DNA of 64,000 nt from Apostichopus californicus (GCA_020650975.1 JAIPMN010016480.1:9297-73296), one strand, 5' to 3'; shown: positions 39,701 to 54,700, counted from the stretch's first letter. Numbers and translations are program-made. The notes: generated by a model not told the origin, from the letters alone.

Positions 39701-42700
39701 TGTGTTTAAGTAGGAAAATAGAAATATGACAATACAACGCTTCAAATGCTCAAATATTTTGTTGTTGTGCCTCTCCAATCTCTGCTTAGATTGCCCTCAC
39801 TATTGACTATAAATTCAGGATACTACCTTTCACCCCTCTGTCAATATCTTTCTGTCTTCATATAGATTCTGGTATCTGTTACATCTGGGGTGACCCTCAC
39901 TACCAGACCTTTGATGGTCATAATTATGACTTCCAAGGAGGATGTGATTACACCTTAGTGAGAGATTGTCTGGATGAAACATTCCATCTGGTGGCCAAAC
40001 ACAAGAAAGAGAAACATGGCAAACACAGCACAGAGTTGAAGGAATTGTTATTTTACTACGACGACAAAGAATACAAACTCAAGGATTCTAAGAAGGTCTA
40101 CATCGACGGTCACAGCGTTAAACTACCCTATGACGGACCTGAAGGAGTTTATATAGACAAAGTGCATTCTAGAATAGTGAGTGATGAAGACTTCAGTTTA
40201 ACATCAAATTTTACATACAAACGTTATCTTCATGAAACTAAAATAGAACTAAATTGAATTATTTTTAAGTGTCGTAGATGGTCCCCCCATTTGTTGGAGG
40301 CTGTGACACAAACTTGTACATAAAATAATTTTTGTCTGCATTACAACTAAATTAAACTTAAATAAATTATTCAATGTTTTGTAGATGGTCCCTATTTGTT
40401 GAAGGCTGTAACATAAAATTGTACATACAAACTCTATCTACATTGCAACAAAAGTAAAACTTAATGGGAAAAAAAATATAGATACTTGTCTGATGTGAGG
40501 GAATAGCACTCTGTTTGCACAAGTGGATTGATTTGTATTAAAGACAATTATTTCAGTATAGTCTCGGTATGTTTAGTGTTCCCGTAGCAACAACGTTTGT
40601 AAAAGTCTTGATTTGGTGTGACGAGAGCTGTCATTGTAAAAATATACTAGTTGAACAATTCTGTCAGAATGAAAATCATGCCTGCTAAAATTTATTGTTG
40701 CTTTTCACTTCTATACAGATTTTGACTACCTCGTTTGGTCTGTACATCAACTTTGACAAACACCACGACACCCACGTCGGCGTACCAACCAGCTACAGGA
40801 ACAACCTCTGTGGTCTCTGTGGAGACTTTGATGGCTCAGCAGACAACGAGTACACCCTTCCTGATGGAAGCACGGTAAGGGGTGAAATTTATTGACTTTT
40901 ATTAGACTTGAAATATATTTTGTGCAAAATACTTTCCTGATGCTGGTTGCTACTTATTATCTTGTATCTTGCATAGAATGTCACCTAACTTCCTTCTTTC
41001 TCCTCAGACGACTATCGTAGCCGATTTTGGTAACAGCTGGACGGTGGGTGGTGGCAAGGACTGTGAACCTGACCCTGGCACCGGTGATGAATGTGACAAA
41101 CACGATGAAAAGGATGCTGAGAAACTCTGTAAAGACATCAGCTACAAGAATGGTAGGCTACCTTGCCTTCTTGCATATAATTATTCCATGATTTGAGGTT
41201 AAATTTAAAGAATAGACTACTGTTAGAAATCTGAAATATTTCTTTCCTCCTTGAACCACTCACAGTGGTAGTAATTCCCCTTTGTTCATATATCAATTAC
41301 TTATAGTAATAATGATAATCTCTATTATCTATTCCACACCAGACATTTATTTAGTTTTGACCAGCATTCATTACTACATCACGTAAAGCCTACTTTTTAT
41401 TTTATAACATGATCCTATTTCCTTCAAGCAGTATTTTATATCAGGACTGAAGAATATTTGGACTTTGAAAATTGTCCACTTGTCTCTTCCCATATACTCA
41501 GATTATTTTATAAATCATGTCCAATTATTGTCATTGTCAACTCTTGTGGATGCTTTTGTCCTTCAGGTCCCTTCAAGGCTTGCCATGACTTTGCAAATCC
41601 AGATCCATTCTACGATGCCTGCGTACAGGACATGTGCGAAGATCTTGATAACGACGACCTCATATGTCAACACTTTGCTGAGTACGCCAGCGTCTGTAGG
41701 GCTCAGGGAGGAGATCCCGGAGACTGGAGGGAGGAAGAGGGAATATGTCGTAAGTGCATTAAAATGATTGGCCTTTTGTTACCCAATAACAAATCACTTT
41801 CAAGTAATTACTCAATTCGATGATAACAAAAATGACAAACAAGGCTGCAAGACATTTGAAATTCATGAAAATGAAACAAATTGAAAACCTCAAGTAAGGA
41901 ACTATTAAGCTATAGATTTCCTATTGTGAGAAGTTGGTATATCTGATACCAAAGTGTTGCTTATTTATTGTTTCCTTTGCATGTATTTAACTTTTGTACA
42001 AAGCCAAATGATAAATGTCTTCTCTCTGTTGTATCATTACTTCTCTCTTAGCATATACATGCCCAGCTGGCTTGATCTATGATCCATGTGGTTCCCCATG
42101 CCCAGCATCTTGTGCCAATAGGGATGCAGCTATGAACTGCTTAGTAGACGGATGTGTAGAGACATGCAGATGTCCTGATGGATTCCTTCTGGACAACGAC
42201 CAGTGTATCGGAGCATTTGACTGTGGCTGTGTTTTACCGAACGGAGAATATCTCTCAGTGAGTATTACATAGCATGTCAGCTGGTAGTTAAACCATTTTA
42301 CCAAATATCTCTCAGTAAGTATTACATAGCATGTCAGCTGGAAGTTAAACCATTTTACCAAATATCTCTCAGTAAGTATTACATAGCATGTCAGCTGGTA
42401 GTTAAACCATTTTACCAAATAACTCTCAGTAAGTATTACATAGCATGTCAGCTGGTAGTTAAACCATTTTACCAAATATCTCTCAGTAAGTTTTACATAG
42501 CATGTCAGCTGGTAGTTAAACCATTTTACCAAATATCTCTCAGTAAGTATTACATAACATATCAGCTGGTAGTTAAACCATTTTACCAAATATCTCTCAG
42601 TAAGTTTTACATAGCATGTCAGCTGGTAGTTAGACCGTTTATCTAAGGTCACGGTTTTGTCTCCGTTTATGTAAGTTGCGATACTCCACATAAAAATGTT

Positions 42701-45700
42701 GTTTACAGACTTCGAGACAAGCACCTCAACCCCACCATGGTTGGAACTCAAGTAAGGAAAATTATTTGGATTTCTTTGCCCAAGATAGTACTTTCAGACT
42801 TGATCTGCCTGAGTTGACATTTGTATATAAGTCATTAAAATACCCTCACAGAGCTCCCTTCCCTCCTCCCTCATCCCCAAAAAAATTCATGGACCCTGTG
42901 GAGGGCCACAGTTCGCAGGTTGATTAAGATGTCTTAAGAGAGTTACTGGAGTGGGATTAACAAGTCTCTACAGTAGAGAAGAAGTGTAATATAATTAATA
43001 TGTACCTAATATTAATTTATAACTGTGCCAAGCAGCTCAATTATATCATATGCCTTTTATCACTAGTCTGGCGATGAGTACATTAACGGTGACTGCTCCC
43101 AGAAATGCAGCTGTACCAACGGGAACCTGGATTGTTCGGTCTTCAACTGTGCGGACGTGAACTCTATCTGTGATGTCAAGAATGACATACGGGGCTGTTA
43201 CTGCCAACCAGGATACGAGCTAGAACCCATCACTGGATACTGCGAACAAGGTCAATTAACTAATTAATTAATATTAAATCTGGAGATTACTCAGTCTATT
43301 AGCTAAAACTGTGAGCTAGGCAAAACAAATGTGTGAGGCTATATACTTGAAACTTGGAGAGGCACAGTCACTGAAATATCATGAAATAAACTTCTGTAAA
43401 ATTACTTGTGGATTGCTGGATAATAATAATCAAATGGTTATATTACCTTTTCTTAGTAAAAGAGAGAAGTTTCCACCTGTTTTTTTATGTAATCCTGTGG
43501 AAATTCTGGCAATATTAATAATTCATTAATCAAGGGATTATACGTAGCTGAGTTTATTTGTTCTTGCTAATAGGGTAGGTTGCCAAAAGTGGTCGCTAAA
43601 AGAGTTAGGTAATGTCACAGAGACTTTGGCTAGATTGCATAACCATGCAATTATTAGATGTTGTTTAACCTCTTCTTGCTAACAGAAAGGGGCCTCTGTT
43701 GGAGTCTGTCATCCTTCCTAAGATACCAAAGAGTTTTGAGTGATCCTATACCCCCTTGTAATTAGCGGTGATCAAATGTTTGTTCTAACTAGTAGAGACA
43801 CCACCCATTACCCTTCCCCCTACCTGAAATTGTCACCTCCCCTCACCAGTTCATGTGCTATTTGTTGTTGTGAACAGAAAGAAGATTATTTCTTTATGGT
43901 TTGGAGTAGCGTCAGCCATTTCATACCCAGCTATTAACCAATAAATGAAGTAAACATCTGAATCGATTTCTCGTTTGTTAACAGAGAGAGGAATCTGTAA
44001 GGTATGGGGTGATCCTCACTACATCACCTTTGACAACCTCGCGTACAACTTCCAGGGCGACTGCGAGTACACTCTAGTCGAAGACTGCGACAATTCCTCG
44101 TCGGCATCGACTCCAGACTTCAGAGTCGTCGGAAATAACCACAAGATGGTACGGTCGGATAGGTTCTCGTACGTGCGAGAGGTTTACCTGTTCTACCAGG
44201 GCATCACGTACGAGTTGACGCAGAGTAAGAAGGTTTACATAGATGGTGAGGAGATCACATTACCGTACAACGGCATCGAAGGAGTGTCAATCTACCTACA
44301 GTATCCAAATGTGGTGAGTATCAGATGTCAATATAGGAACAGTTTTGTCATAGTCATTCAAATTATGTGTACCTCTTTGGTTTAAAGGATTCCTAAACTT
44401 TTTTTAGTTCAAAGCAGGATTTAGGGGTTTGTGTTGACATGGCTGGTTTATCCTCATTTGTTGATATGATTTAATGTAAATGTAATAGTAATCATAAAAA
44501 ATATGTTATTGTTATTCATTACATATAATGTTACAATAGTAATTCATATAATGTTAATGCAATGTTTATTCATAAGATATAAATGAATAAAAATTATAAC
44601 AAGTAATGTAATAATACAGGTACTGTCTGTATTCTGTGTGTGTTTTTGTCCCTTCTGTTTACTGTAACTTGTCATTCAGCTTCTGAAGAAGATCCTGCTA
44701 GGATCAAAACGTTAGGCCCCAATTACTTGAAAAATTCTCTTACACAGGCGCTTTAGTGGATATGCAGTTTGCTAACAGTTTGCCAAAAAAGTACAAATTG
44801 GAGGGAAGTCTTCCATAAAGCTTAAAAGCTTAACAATGTGGAAGACTCCCTGAAGAAAGAAAAGAAAAAAAAAAAACAAAACAAAATATATGTATATGTG
44901 TATAAATACATATACATAAATATAAGTACAAATTAAATGTTCAATATATACATAGTAAATACATACAGGTATAATTTAGTTTTAGTCAGTAACTAGCTAT
45001 TATTTCCTTACAAAACCACTTCTTAAAGGATGTGACTGACTTTTTTTTATTTTTTTATTTTTTTTATTTTATAATTTTATAATTTTGTTTTATTTTGTAA
45101 TAATAGTTATAAGATTTAATGTAATAATCATTCCTTTTGCTATCCATATTTTCAGGCTCCCTCAATATTTTCCTGGGTTCTTCAGTTATTTTCCTGGGAC
45201 CCCTAGTTGATCTCTCTCCTCATGGCTGTAGCACCCTGACCCCCTCTGCTACCAGGCATGATGATACCAATGATCAATATTACCATGTTGTGTAATTGTC
45301 AATTTGTAACAGGTACTTCTGACTGATTTCAAACTGGTACTGGCATTTGATGGCGACCAAACGACAGACATTCTTCTGCCATTCAACCTACAAGATAAAG
45401 TATGTGGCATGTGTGGTGACTTTGATGGTGACGACAGTAATGAGTTTACACTCCCTGATGGTACCGAAGTGAGTAACTGTTGCTATAATTAAAACCAGAA
45501 TGTATGCCCCCCATTCTTTTAAATACATTTTGCATACCACAATACTACTTCAAAACTATTAACTGTTTTAGTTACCACAACAGAGCCCCACATGGTTTTG
45601 GACAGTTTATAATATCCTCAGTTTCAAAGAATTTAAACAATTGAAAAAGAAGTTACATTTTGTAGAATCCTTTCTCTTGAAAATTGTTTCAGTTATCATG

Positions 45701-48700
45701 CATTTTTTTTTTAACAATTTCATCAATTCCTGTATTTTACTTCTTTTCCTCAATTATTTCTAATAGATTTGCTTGGATTCTTTTTATGTTTACTTTATAT
45801 GATGTAATTATTGTTATTCGTACTCTCAGACTACCTTTGTAGATGAATTTGGAGATGGTTGGACTACTGGATTCAGAGAGTGTCTGCCTCCTCCGCCTCC
45901 CGTAGACCCTTGCGAGGATGGATCTCCAGAATTTATCCAAGCTGAAATACTCTGCGAGATAATTCTGGACGAATACGGTGAGCTTTTGTCTTTCACTGGA
46001 TCAACATATATTACAGTGATAGCTAGGAATAACAGTTTAAACTACACATAGCAAATAATTCAATTCAATTCTAATTATTTCTTATACATGTACATAACTC
46101 ATTGACAAAAGTAGTTGTAACAAAGAATTAATTAATATTTATATATGATGGACACTAGAAGAAACGATACTGTTCATCAAAGCTAGTGACTGTGAAACTT
46201 GAAAGAAACAGATAAATAAAGGAAGATGGGGAGGGGTGGGGGGGGGGGGAAGTGGTTGGAGATAAAGAAACCAAAAGTAAGGTAGCAAAGTAAAAATGCT
46301 ACAATTTGGAAGATGTTCCACATATGCTACAGTGATGATCTAATTCCAATACAACTAGATATAAATATGATATGATTAAAATATATTAAATATGATTATG
46401 ATAACAGTCAGAATCTGTTGATGATATGTCACTTTAGGTCCCATGGGAATGCTTTCTCCAAATAAGAAGGTCGATTGTTAATTTTATGATTTGTAAGATA
46501 TTACAAAGAAAACACGTTATCTGAATTAGGACTCTATAATTAATTAATAATTAATTAACAGAGCCCTTAGCAGCTCAACAAGCTGATTAGTACACACCCA
46601 ACCTTGCAATGCTGTACTCTTTCCATGATTATGTCATTCATAGAAATCTTTCCCAGCTCCATCTCTGTCTGGAATAAATATGTCTATTCCGCATCCACAT
46701 AAACGACTGTTCAGGATAGCTGTGTTTTCCACAGAGAAAACAATTTTACACTTGATCAGGCCACAGTAATGTTAGAGTACTTGCATTTAATACACAGTCT
46801 ATTTAATTAGCATTAAAGACAATGCTCTCAACGGGACCAGCTATTTACTCTACAAAACAAAATGCTGATGGTCGTTGAGTATATTTACACATCATTACCC
46901 ATGACATATGTAGTAGGTTCAAGAAAGTTTAATAACTGGTATACATTTAATAACAGTATATAGCAATGCATGAATCGTGACCCACAGATATTCAGCATCT
47001 ATTTATGCTATGCTATTGGTGGTCTCAAATCAAGTCTTTTCATTGTTCTTTCTGTGATCATACTATTTTTCATACTATCTTATAAATTTGTTTGTTCTTT
47101 CTTCAGGTCCATTCAGTGACTGTCATGAATCAGTGGATCCCTCTACGTTCTACTCCTCCTGTATCTATGACCTCTGCTCCACTCTGCCTGATGACGGTAA
47201 CCTCTGCAATAACTTGGAAGGCTATGCCGGCCTATGCAGGGAGAGGGGTACCCCACCCGATGACTGGAGAGAACTCGTTCCTCAATGTCGTAAGGAAACT
47301 ACCGAAGGATATATTTTCATTATTTGTGTCACCTCAAAAACATGACAGAGAGAAAAAATGACTGTATTATCTTTATATGTGGCATGAAGACTGTGGGTGA
47401 CTTTATTAATCACTGAGAAAATTGGTTATTTCAGGACTAATAACTTTTAGTATTGAGAACTTTTAAGTAGTAGAATATGCATATGTTAAATATTTTAAAC
47501 GACAAAGTACATATATTTGAATCATTCATGAAAGGGTGCTTGTTTCATACAAATATTAGAAAATGTCATTGATCCCAATAGCTCTTCAAATAGCTTTAAA
47601 CCAGTCACAAACTTGTTGTCTTGACAACTGGAAAGGATGATAATTTTAAGTTATCTGTCAAAGGTAGGGGTTCACAATTAAATTTCTATGAGGGCGAGAC
47701 ACTGATATTGGTTGGAACAAAGGGCCAGACATAATCAAGCTCTCATACTATACCTAGGTTGAGTGGTATGACGGTTAGACCAGTATGGTACTCAAGTCTA
47801 AGGTCTACATACCCTAGCCAATTTCTTTCACAAGCTAGTAGATTGAATTATTTTGCAAGCTGGATTTGGCCTGCTGGCCTATTATTTGGAACTCTGGTCT
47901 AAGGAATTACAACTGGTTATCTTACCTTACAGTGCAATATTCATGATATTATGCAACTGACCTATTATGATCATTAAAGATATGCCTCTTCCTTGTTCTT
48001 AAATGCAGCCATGGTTTGTCCACCTGGTACGGTGTACGATATTTGTGGTCCGGCTTGCCCGGCGACCTGCGTGGACCGACAAGGAGTCAGTGACTGTCCT
48101 ACCCATAACTGTATAGAGACTTGCAGATGTCCAGAGGGCCAGGTTTTGGATGGTACCGAGTGTGTTAGCACTTACCAGTGTGGATGCAGTATGCCCAGCG
48201 GCAGATACCTCTCTGTAAGTTATGGTCATCCAATTTCGTACTTAGTTCTCTTTTATACCTATGCTAGAAATACCAGCCAATTCTCAGTTATGGAAAACCA
48301 TAAAATGTTCTAAAAAGATGTAAAATATTTGGAACTAAGATCATACTGAGGCAACTTAAGTTCAAGTTAAGTCAGATACTTAGGTTTGTCCTTGAAGATG
48401 TTGTTAGCAGATCATCAAACGAGTTGAAAGTCTCGCTTTTTAGTAAATCTTGAACAAGTTATGATGGCTATGGTGTAGCACCTCTCTTAATATACCAGAG
48501 ACAGAGAACAAGAATAGCATGTTATTTGTCTCTAGTGTGGATACTAAAATTTGGCTATGAAACAGCCCTGCTGTACTGAAAAGTGTCCCAATACGGTTTG
48601 AAAACTAATCAACTTGATAGCAGATATTTCACCAATTATTGTAACATAAGAGGTGAAGAACATCATCTTTTAATATTTTTTTGTTTGTATTTTCATTAAT

Positions 48701-51700
48701 TTTACATTATTTTCCATCTGTTTCCAGCCTGGTGAAGTATTCGTGCCTGAAGACTGCAGTCAGGACTGTACATGTACAGACGGAGAGTTGGTGTGCGTGA
48801 ACAGAATTTGTCATGAAGATGCTACCTGTGGAATCATGGAAGGTCATAGGTCATGCATATGTAATGAAGGGCTCGACGGTGACGGCTATGAGAATTGTGA
48901 ACGAGGTATTTATTAGTTTTAAGTCTCAATATTCCTCATTGAGGTTAACCAGTGTCTGACCAATGATATAATTTGACTTTTATGATCTGGCAATCTTGGT
49001 ATCATCAGTAGATATTTTGTACTTTCAGGATATTAATAAGTTGTTGATGATTAATATCACTTGAAAACTATAATAATTATGAAACCTTTCTTTCGAAATT
49101 AACTCTCTCATCATGACAGTATTTCATTGTGTTAGATTATTCAAATGAGTGTGCATAGACTAAGGTTAGAGTACCTTCACTTGCATCTTTGCTACAAGTT
49201 ATTTCAATGTTGATTGGAATTATAATTTCTTTCTTAAAAGTTACCTTAACCTGTTGTATGCATAAAGTGGGAAGAGAGGAAATTACCTTAATTTTGTTCA
49301 TCCAGTTTAAAAGATAATTATATTCCTCTTTTGTATATGATCCAAAATTGCAAAAATATGATATGGACTTCATGAATATTGTCCCGGCCAGTTAATAATT
49401 GAAGCCATCATGTAACACTTTAGTTCTAATCACTGCATTAATATTTTTAATTTATGTTCCCCTGATTTCTTATTAGCTCCTGGTATCTGCAACATCTGGG
49501 GAGATCCTCACTACATGACCTTTGACCAACGTCAGTATAGCTTCCAGGGCGATTGCGATTACACCCTGGTGAGAGATTGCGATAGTTCATCCACCACTCC
49601 ATTCTTCCAGCTGGTTGGAGAAAACTACCTTCGAAACCCCTCGGACAGAGTCTCTTATCTCAAGACCTTGAGACTTCTGTTTGGTGGAGATGAGTTTACT
49701 CTGGGATACAAGGGCAGTGTGTACATCAATGGTATCAGAATTACCCTACCATACATTGGTATTGAGGGAGTCACCATATACCAGTCCTATCCATATATCG
49801 TAAGTGTGCTTCATCTTATAAAGTAGTCGAAAATAGAGGAGATTTTTGGGGGGTTGGGTGACTTTAAACAGAAAGGGACTAGGTACTCACTGGGCAGAGA
49901 TAGATTTGTGAAATAGAAACATGAGAACATGAATCATAAGAAATGAAAGAATCATATCGGACATATATAAACATTTAATAGTGATATCATAATTCAATCA
50001 ATCATCTCAAACTGAAAAGCATGTCACATTTGATTCATACCCCTGAAGAGAGCCTGTTTATATTCTTGCATTGTCGGACCATGGATACACTACTTGGCCT
50101 TCTTTCATTCTTAAGTTTAAATGTGAATTTAACTTTATTTGGGTCTTTAGCTGAACCATGGATACGCTACTTGGCCTACTTTCATTTTTTCATTTTTAAG
50201 GTTAATAGTGAATTTTCCTTTATTTGGGTCTACAGTTATCTTCCATTTGATTTCTGTTAGGTTGGTTGTTTTTTGAGATTACTATGTATTTCTTTTTCAG
50301 GTGTTAAACACTAACTTTGGTCTGACAGTGAGCTTTGATGGTCTGCATAACGGTGAGGTTACACTCTCTGGATTACTCTGGAATAAAACCTGTGGGCTCT
50401 GTGGAGACTTTGATGGAGACAGCACAAACGATTTCAGCTTGCCTGATGGCACCCAGGTGAGTTAAGTGGTCATCCTTAAATTCCCAGGATGTTGTCTTTT
50501 CTCCATTAATGGCATTCTGTAGACAGAGGAGTGATGCTCTGTCATTGGTAATAATATTTGTGGTCAACAACAGATTTGTTAAATACTAGAAAATATTCTG
50601 AAAATTTGTAGTGAATTCTTCTGTGATTTGCTTAAAATTTGTTCTGTTTTCCAATGGTCTGAGTTTGCAGTAAACTATTGAATTTCAAGCACGTATACAA
50701 TTATCCATAAACCCACTACATCGATTTTCAACAGACCCACCCTATCTTCTAGCTATCTTCTAGGTTAATATTCGACAGTTTAACATGTTACTTTCCTTAA
50801 TATTTATAATGCAGTCCTCTGTTTTTCTTGTCAAATTGTACATTCTTCCAACAGTTTACATTTTTGCAGTTACTATTCAATTTCCAGCCTCCATACCCTT
50901 CATCCAACGACTGCTCTCACCATTCCTCAACAGCCCCCTCAATATCTTCCCATCCTTCTCCTCTTCATTCATTATCATCAGTATTTTTCATTTTTTTTTC
51001 AGAGAATAAAGTTAACTTTTCATTATGAAATATTAAACTATTATCTTTTGATTTCAAATTTTCATTGTCTTACTAGACAACATTTGTGAGTGAATTTGGT
51101 GACAGCTGGCAAACAGGTAACAGAGAGTGCTCGCCACCTCCGGGACCCATCGACCCTTGCCAAGAAGAAGAAGCAGACTATGAACAAGCTCAACAACTCT
51201 GTGAAATCCTGATTAATCCTTTCGGTGAGCTAACCTTGGTCAAGTTGTAATCCACAGTACGCAAACTATACAATCATTTTCTGTTTTAATGTCATTTTGA
51301 AATGGAAGGCATTATTAAACTTGATGGAGACATTGCAATAAATATGTTATAAATTAAAGAGGGAAACTTTTTGTAGAGTTATTTTGAAAGTGAATGGCTG
51401 CCATCTGAAAAAGATTCAGTAAAACAGAATTATATTAAAGAGTCAGTTAAAACAGTATTTTATATAGCGCCTAATATTCACGTCAGTCCAAGCTTTGTTC
51501 AGGGGTGAGTATTAAAGAGTTAAGAAACTGCAACTTGAGAACAGATATTTTGTCTGAAAATTCCTTTTAAATTGGTGACATTTACCAGCTGGTTTGATGT
51601 CTATAGGAATCATATTCCGAAACTTCATATGTTCTTTCCATTGTGATTTCCATATTGCATGACTTGAATCACATGGGTCATCTTGGTTCACCAAGATTGT

Positions 51701-54700
51701 TGGTTTATGTTTCTGTTCATTCTTGGAGGAAGGAAAAATTGTGCCCCTTCAGAACAAAGAAATGGTATAAAAGTACATAGGTTACCTGGCTGTATATTCA
51801 GGGTAGACTTACAAAAGTGATAAAGTATTGAAATGTTTCACAAAAGCTTAAAATTTTGACTGACCTTGTACAGTATGACTAACAATTTCAAGATTAAGGA
51901 CATAGAGTTCTATCCTAGGTCTCTAACCAATGATCACAAAGTATCCAAACAAAAAGACATTCTATTAACACTTTTAATGTTGGATTCTTTCTAAAAAAGT
52001 TTCAATTGAGTTGGGCCTATCATTGTTTTTTAAATCCAATATTTGAATTCACATTTTCTAATATTTTTTAAATCTAGGCCCATTCTCCGGATGCCACGGC
52101 TTTGTTGATCCAGATGCTTTCTTTTCCACCTGTGTCTATGACCTCTGTGAAACACTCCCAGAGGATGGAGACCTGTGTGACAGCCTACAGGAGTACGCAC
52201 TGCTCTGCAGGAGGAGAGGCGGGCAGCCTGGCGACTGGAGATCTCAGACACCTCAATGCCGTAAGTTAGATCAGCAATTTGAAAGGAATTCGGTGACTTG
52301 AGTTTATCAGCTTCTAAAATCTCTACTTGAATAAAAATTTTACTAAAAATTTTGATAACCACTGTTGTATCATTGAAGGTGCTATAAGGTACCTGTACAT
52401 ATCTACTGTGACTATTAAAGGCATTGCATAAACAATTGAATGCTAAGGAGGCTAAAACGTGTTAAATCATTTCATTTGCTTTATGCTTTTACACCACTTT
52501 ACAATTCTATTTTAGCTCTGACATGTCCGGATGGATATCTGTACGACTCTTGTGGACCAGCTTGTCCTGCAACCTGTGTGGACCGCCTGGGACCATCAGA
52601 ATGTCCGGTCAGCCATTGTGTAGAGACCTGTAGATGTCCAGATGGTATGGTCCTGGACGGTGACCAGTGTGTCAGTACTTTCCAGTGTGGATGTAGTCTG
52701 GACAATGGACAGTACCTATCTGTAAGTGAAAAGTTTCCTTCTTGATAATTTCTTTTCGAATCTTTAATACAATAATAAAATAGAGACTGAAAATCATAGA
52801 ATTATTGGCCTGCACATTGATAAAAGACTATTTATGGTTATACATGCAGAAGTGAGATTGAGGTTTGCTGCAAAAAGAGGATTCCATCTGTAACTTAACC
52901 ACAGAAATGTCACTCTTAATGTGTGAAGATGTCTTTCCAAGCCTTGTTATATATCTGTATTTTTGATAGTGATATTTTACATTTCCTCAGCCTGGAGAAG
53001 TCTACACCTCTCCAGGTTGCCTGGAGCAATGCTCTTGCATAGATGGTCAACTCTTGTGCACATCCCAGGTTTGTGATGAGAATGCTGCCTGCGACACTAG
53101 AGACGGTGTTCGTTCTTGTCACTGTTTGGATGGTTACCAAGGAGACGGCATCACATGCGAAAGAGGTAAAATACAGAAAAATTCTTACAGAGATGCTTTT
53201 AATTCCAAAATTTACTTTCAGTTAAAAGCTTTGTCCATGATTTCTGTTTTTTCTATTCCTTTTCCTTTATTCAAGGTTTACAAGATTTTTCACAGCTTTG
53301 ATCAATTAACATTCGGCGATGAGTTTTTTTCTTTTAAGCTTTCTCCAATGGTTGGACAACCATAAGGCATTGTCATTAGGTGAAGACAGTTTGTAGGAAA
53401 TTAAATGTTCACAACAAGATCTTTTCTCTGAGAGTTGTGAACAAATGTAATGATTTGCTGGAGTAGGTTGTCTTTTCAAAAAAGTGTCAATGATTTTAAG
53501 AATGCTTTTCATATAGTTGTTCTAAGAATTTCAATAGGGTTTGAGGTTTCTGTGTTTAGCTTGTTTTCCATATGGTTAGAATGTATGTCCCTCCTGATCC
53601 TTTATTTTTCTACTCAACCGACTAAAACATATGACATAAAACATAACTAAAACATAAAACAACTAAAACATATGACATAAAACATATGACATATGAAAAA
53701 GGAATTTATTAACTCGTACTAGAATGATATAATCTATTCACGTATCCATCTCAGCATCATTAGGTTATTATTACTGTATATTTAATCCTTACGAATATAC
53801 TGTATTTATATATATTTGTACATTTTTCTTTTCTTCCAGGGAGTCTCCTACCTTGTTAAGTCTTTTTAAGACTTTAAAGGAGACTTCCATTCCCATTGTA
53901 CACAATTGGCGATAAAACAAATAAATGAATTATAAATGAATTATATGATCTGTCTTCTGATACAGCGCCAGGTACCTGTACTGTCTGGGGAGATCCTCAT
54001 TATTTGACCTTTGACAATGTCAAGTACAACTTCCAGGGAGACTGTGAATACACCCTCATCGAGGACTGCGGGGGTAATTCCACCTTCAGACTCGTCAGCG
54101 ATAACTATCTACCGATGCCGTCCGTCGAGTTCTCAGTGCTGAGGGAGCTCTTCTTGTTTTACGAGGGCAACGTTTACGGTCTGGTTAAAGGTGGCGAGGT
54201 CTACATCAACAACGTCACGATTACGTTACCTTACAACGGACCAGAAGGAGTCAAAATATACTTGCAACCGCCGAAAGTTGTGAGTATACGTCATCAAGCA
54301 TTACAAACAGGAATCAGGGGTTTTTGATCTCAACTTCTGTAATTACACAGAGAGAGTAAAGTATGTGCAACAATGAGGACCGTGCTATTAAACATGAACA
54401 TGCACTGTATTCCAAGTGCAGTAATGGTTTCCAAAGAAGTGGCACTTAAAAAAAGAAAGAATTCGAAATTCAAAAACGTGGGTTTTCTACTGATATTATT
54501 TTGAAATTAGAAATAGAAAAAAAAAGCGTGTGAAGTAAAATGAAAGACATCAATGTTTAAATTTGCCTTAGATCTGAAATAATAATAACCTAGAAAAAAC
54601 TGTTTGTGATATTAGAAATAAGGAATATTCAACCCTCAGTTCTACATGAGGTTTAAGAGTTTACTTATTACCTAGTCCACAGCAGACTAGGGTGAAATAT

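Noticed and set aside
42077-42751. A 224-codon open frame on the minus strand
   Set aside because: It consists mostly of 57-base repeat units read as a 19-residue repeat, and overlaps exon 9e antisense. It is a by-product of a repeat whose length is divisible by three.
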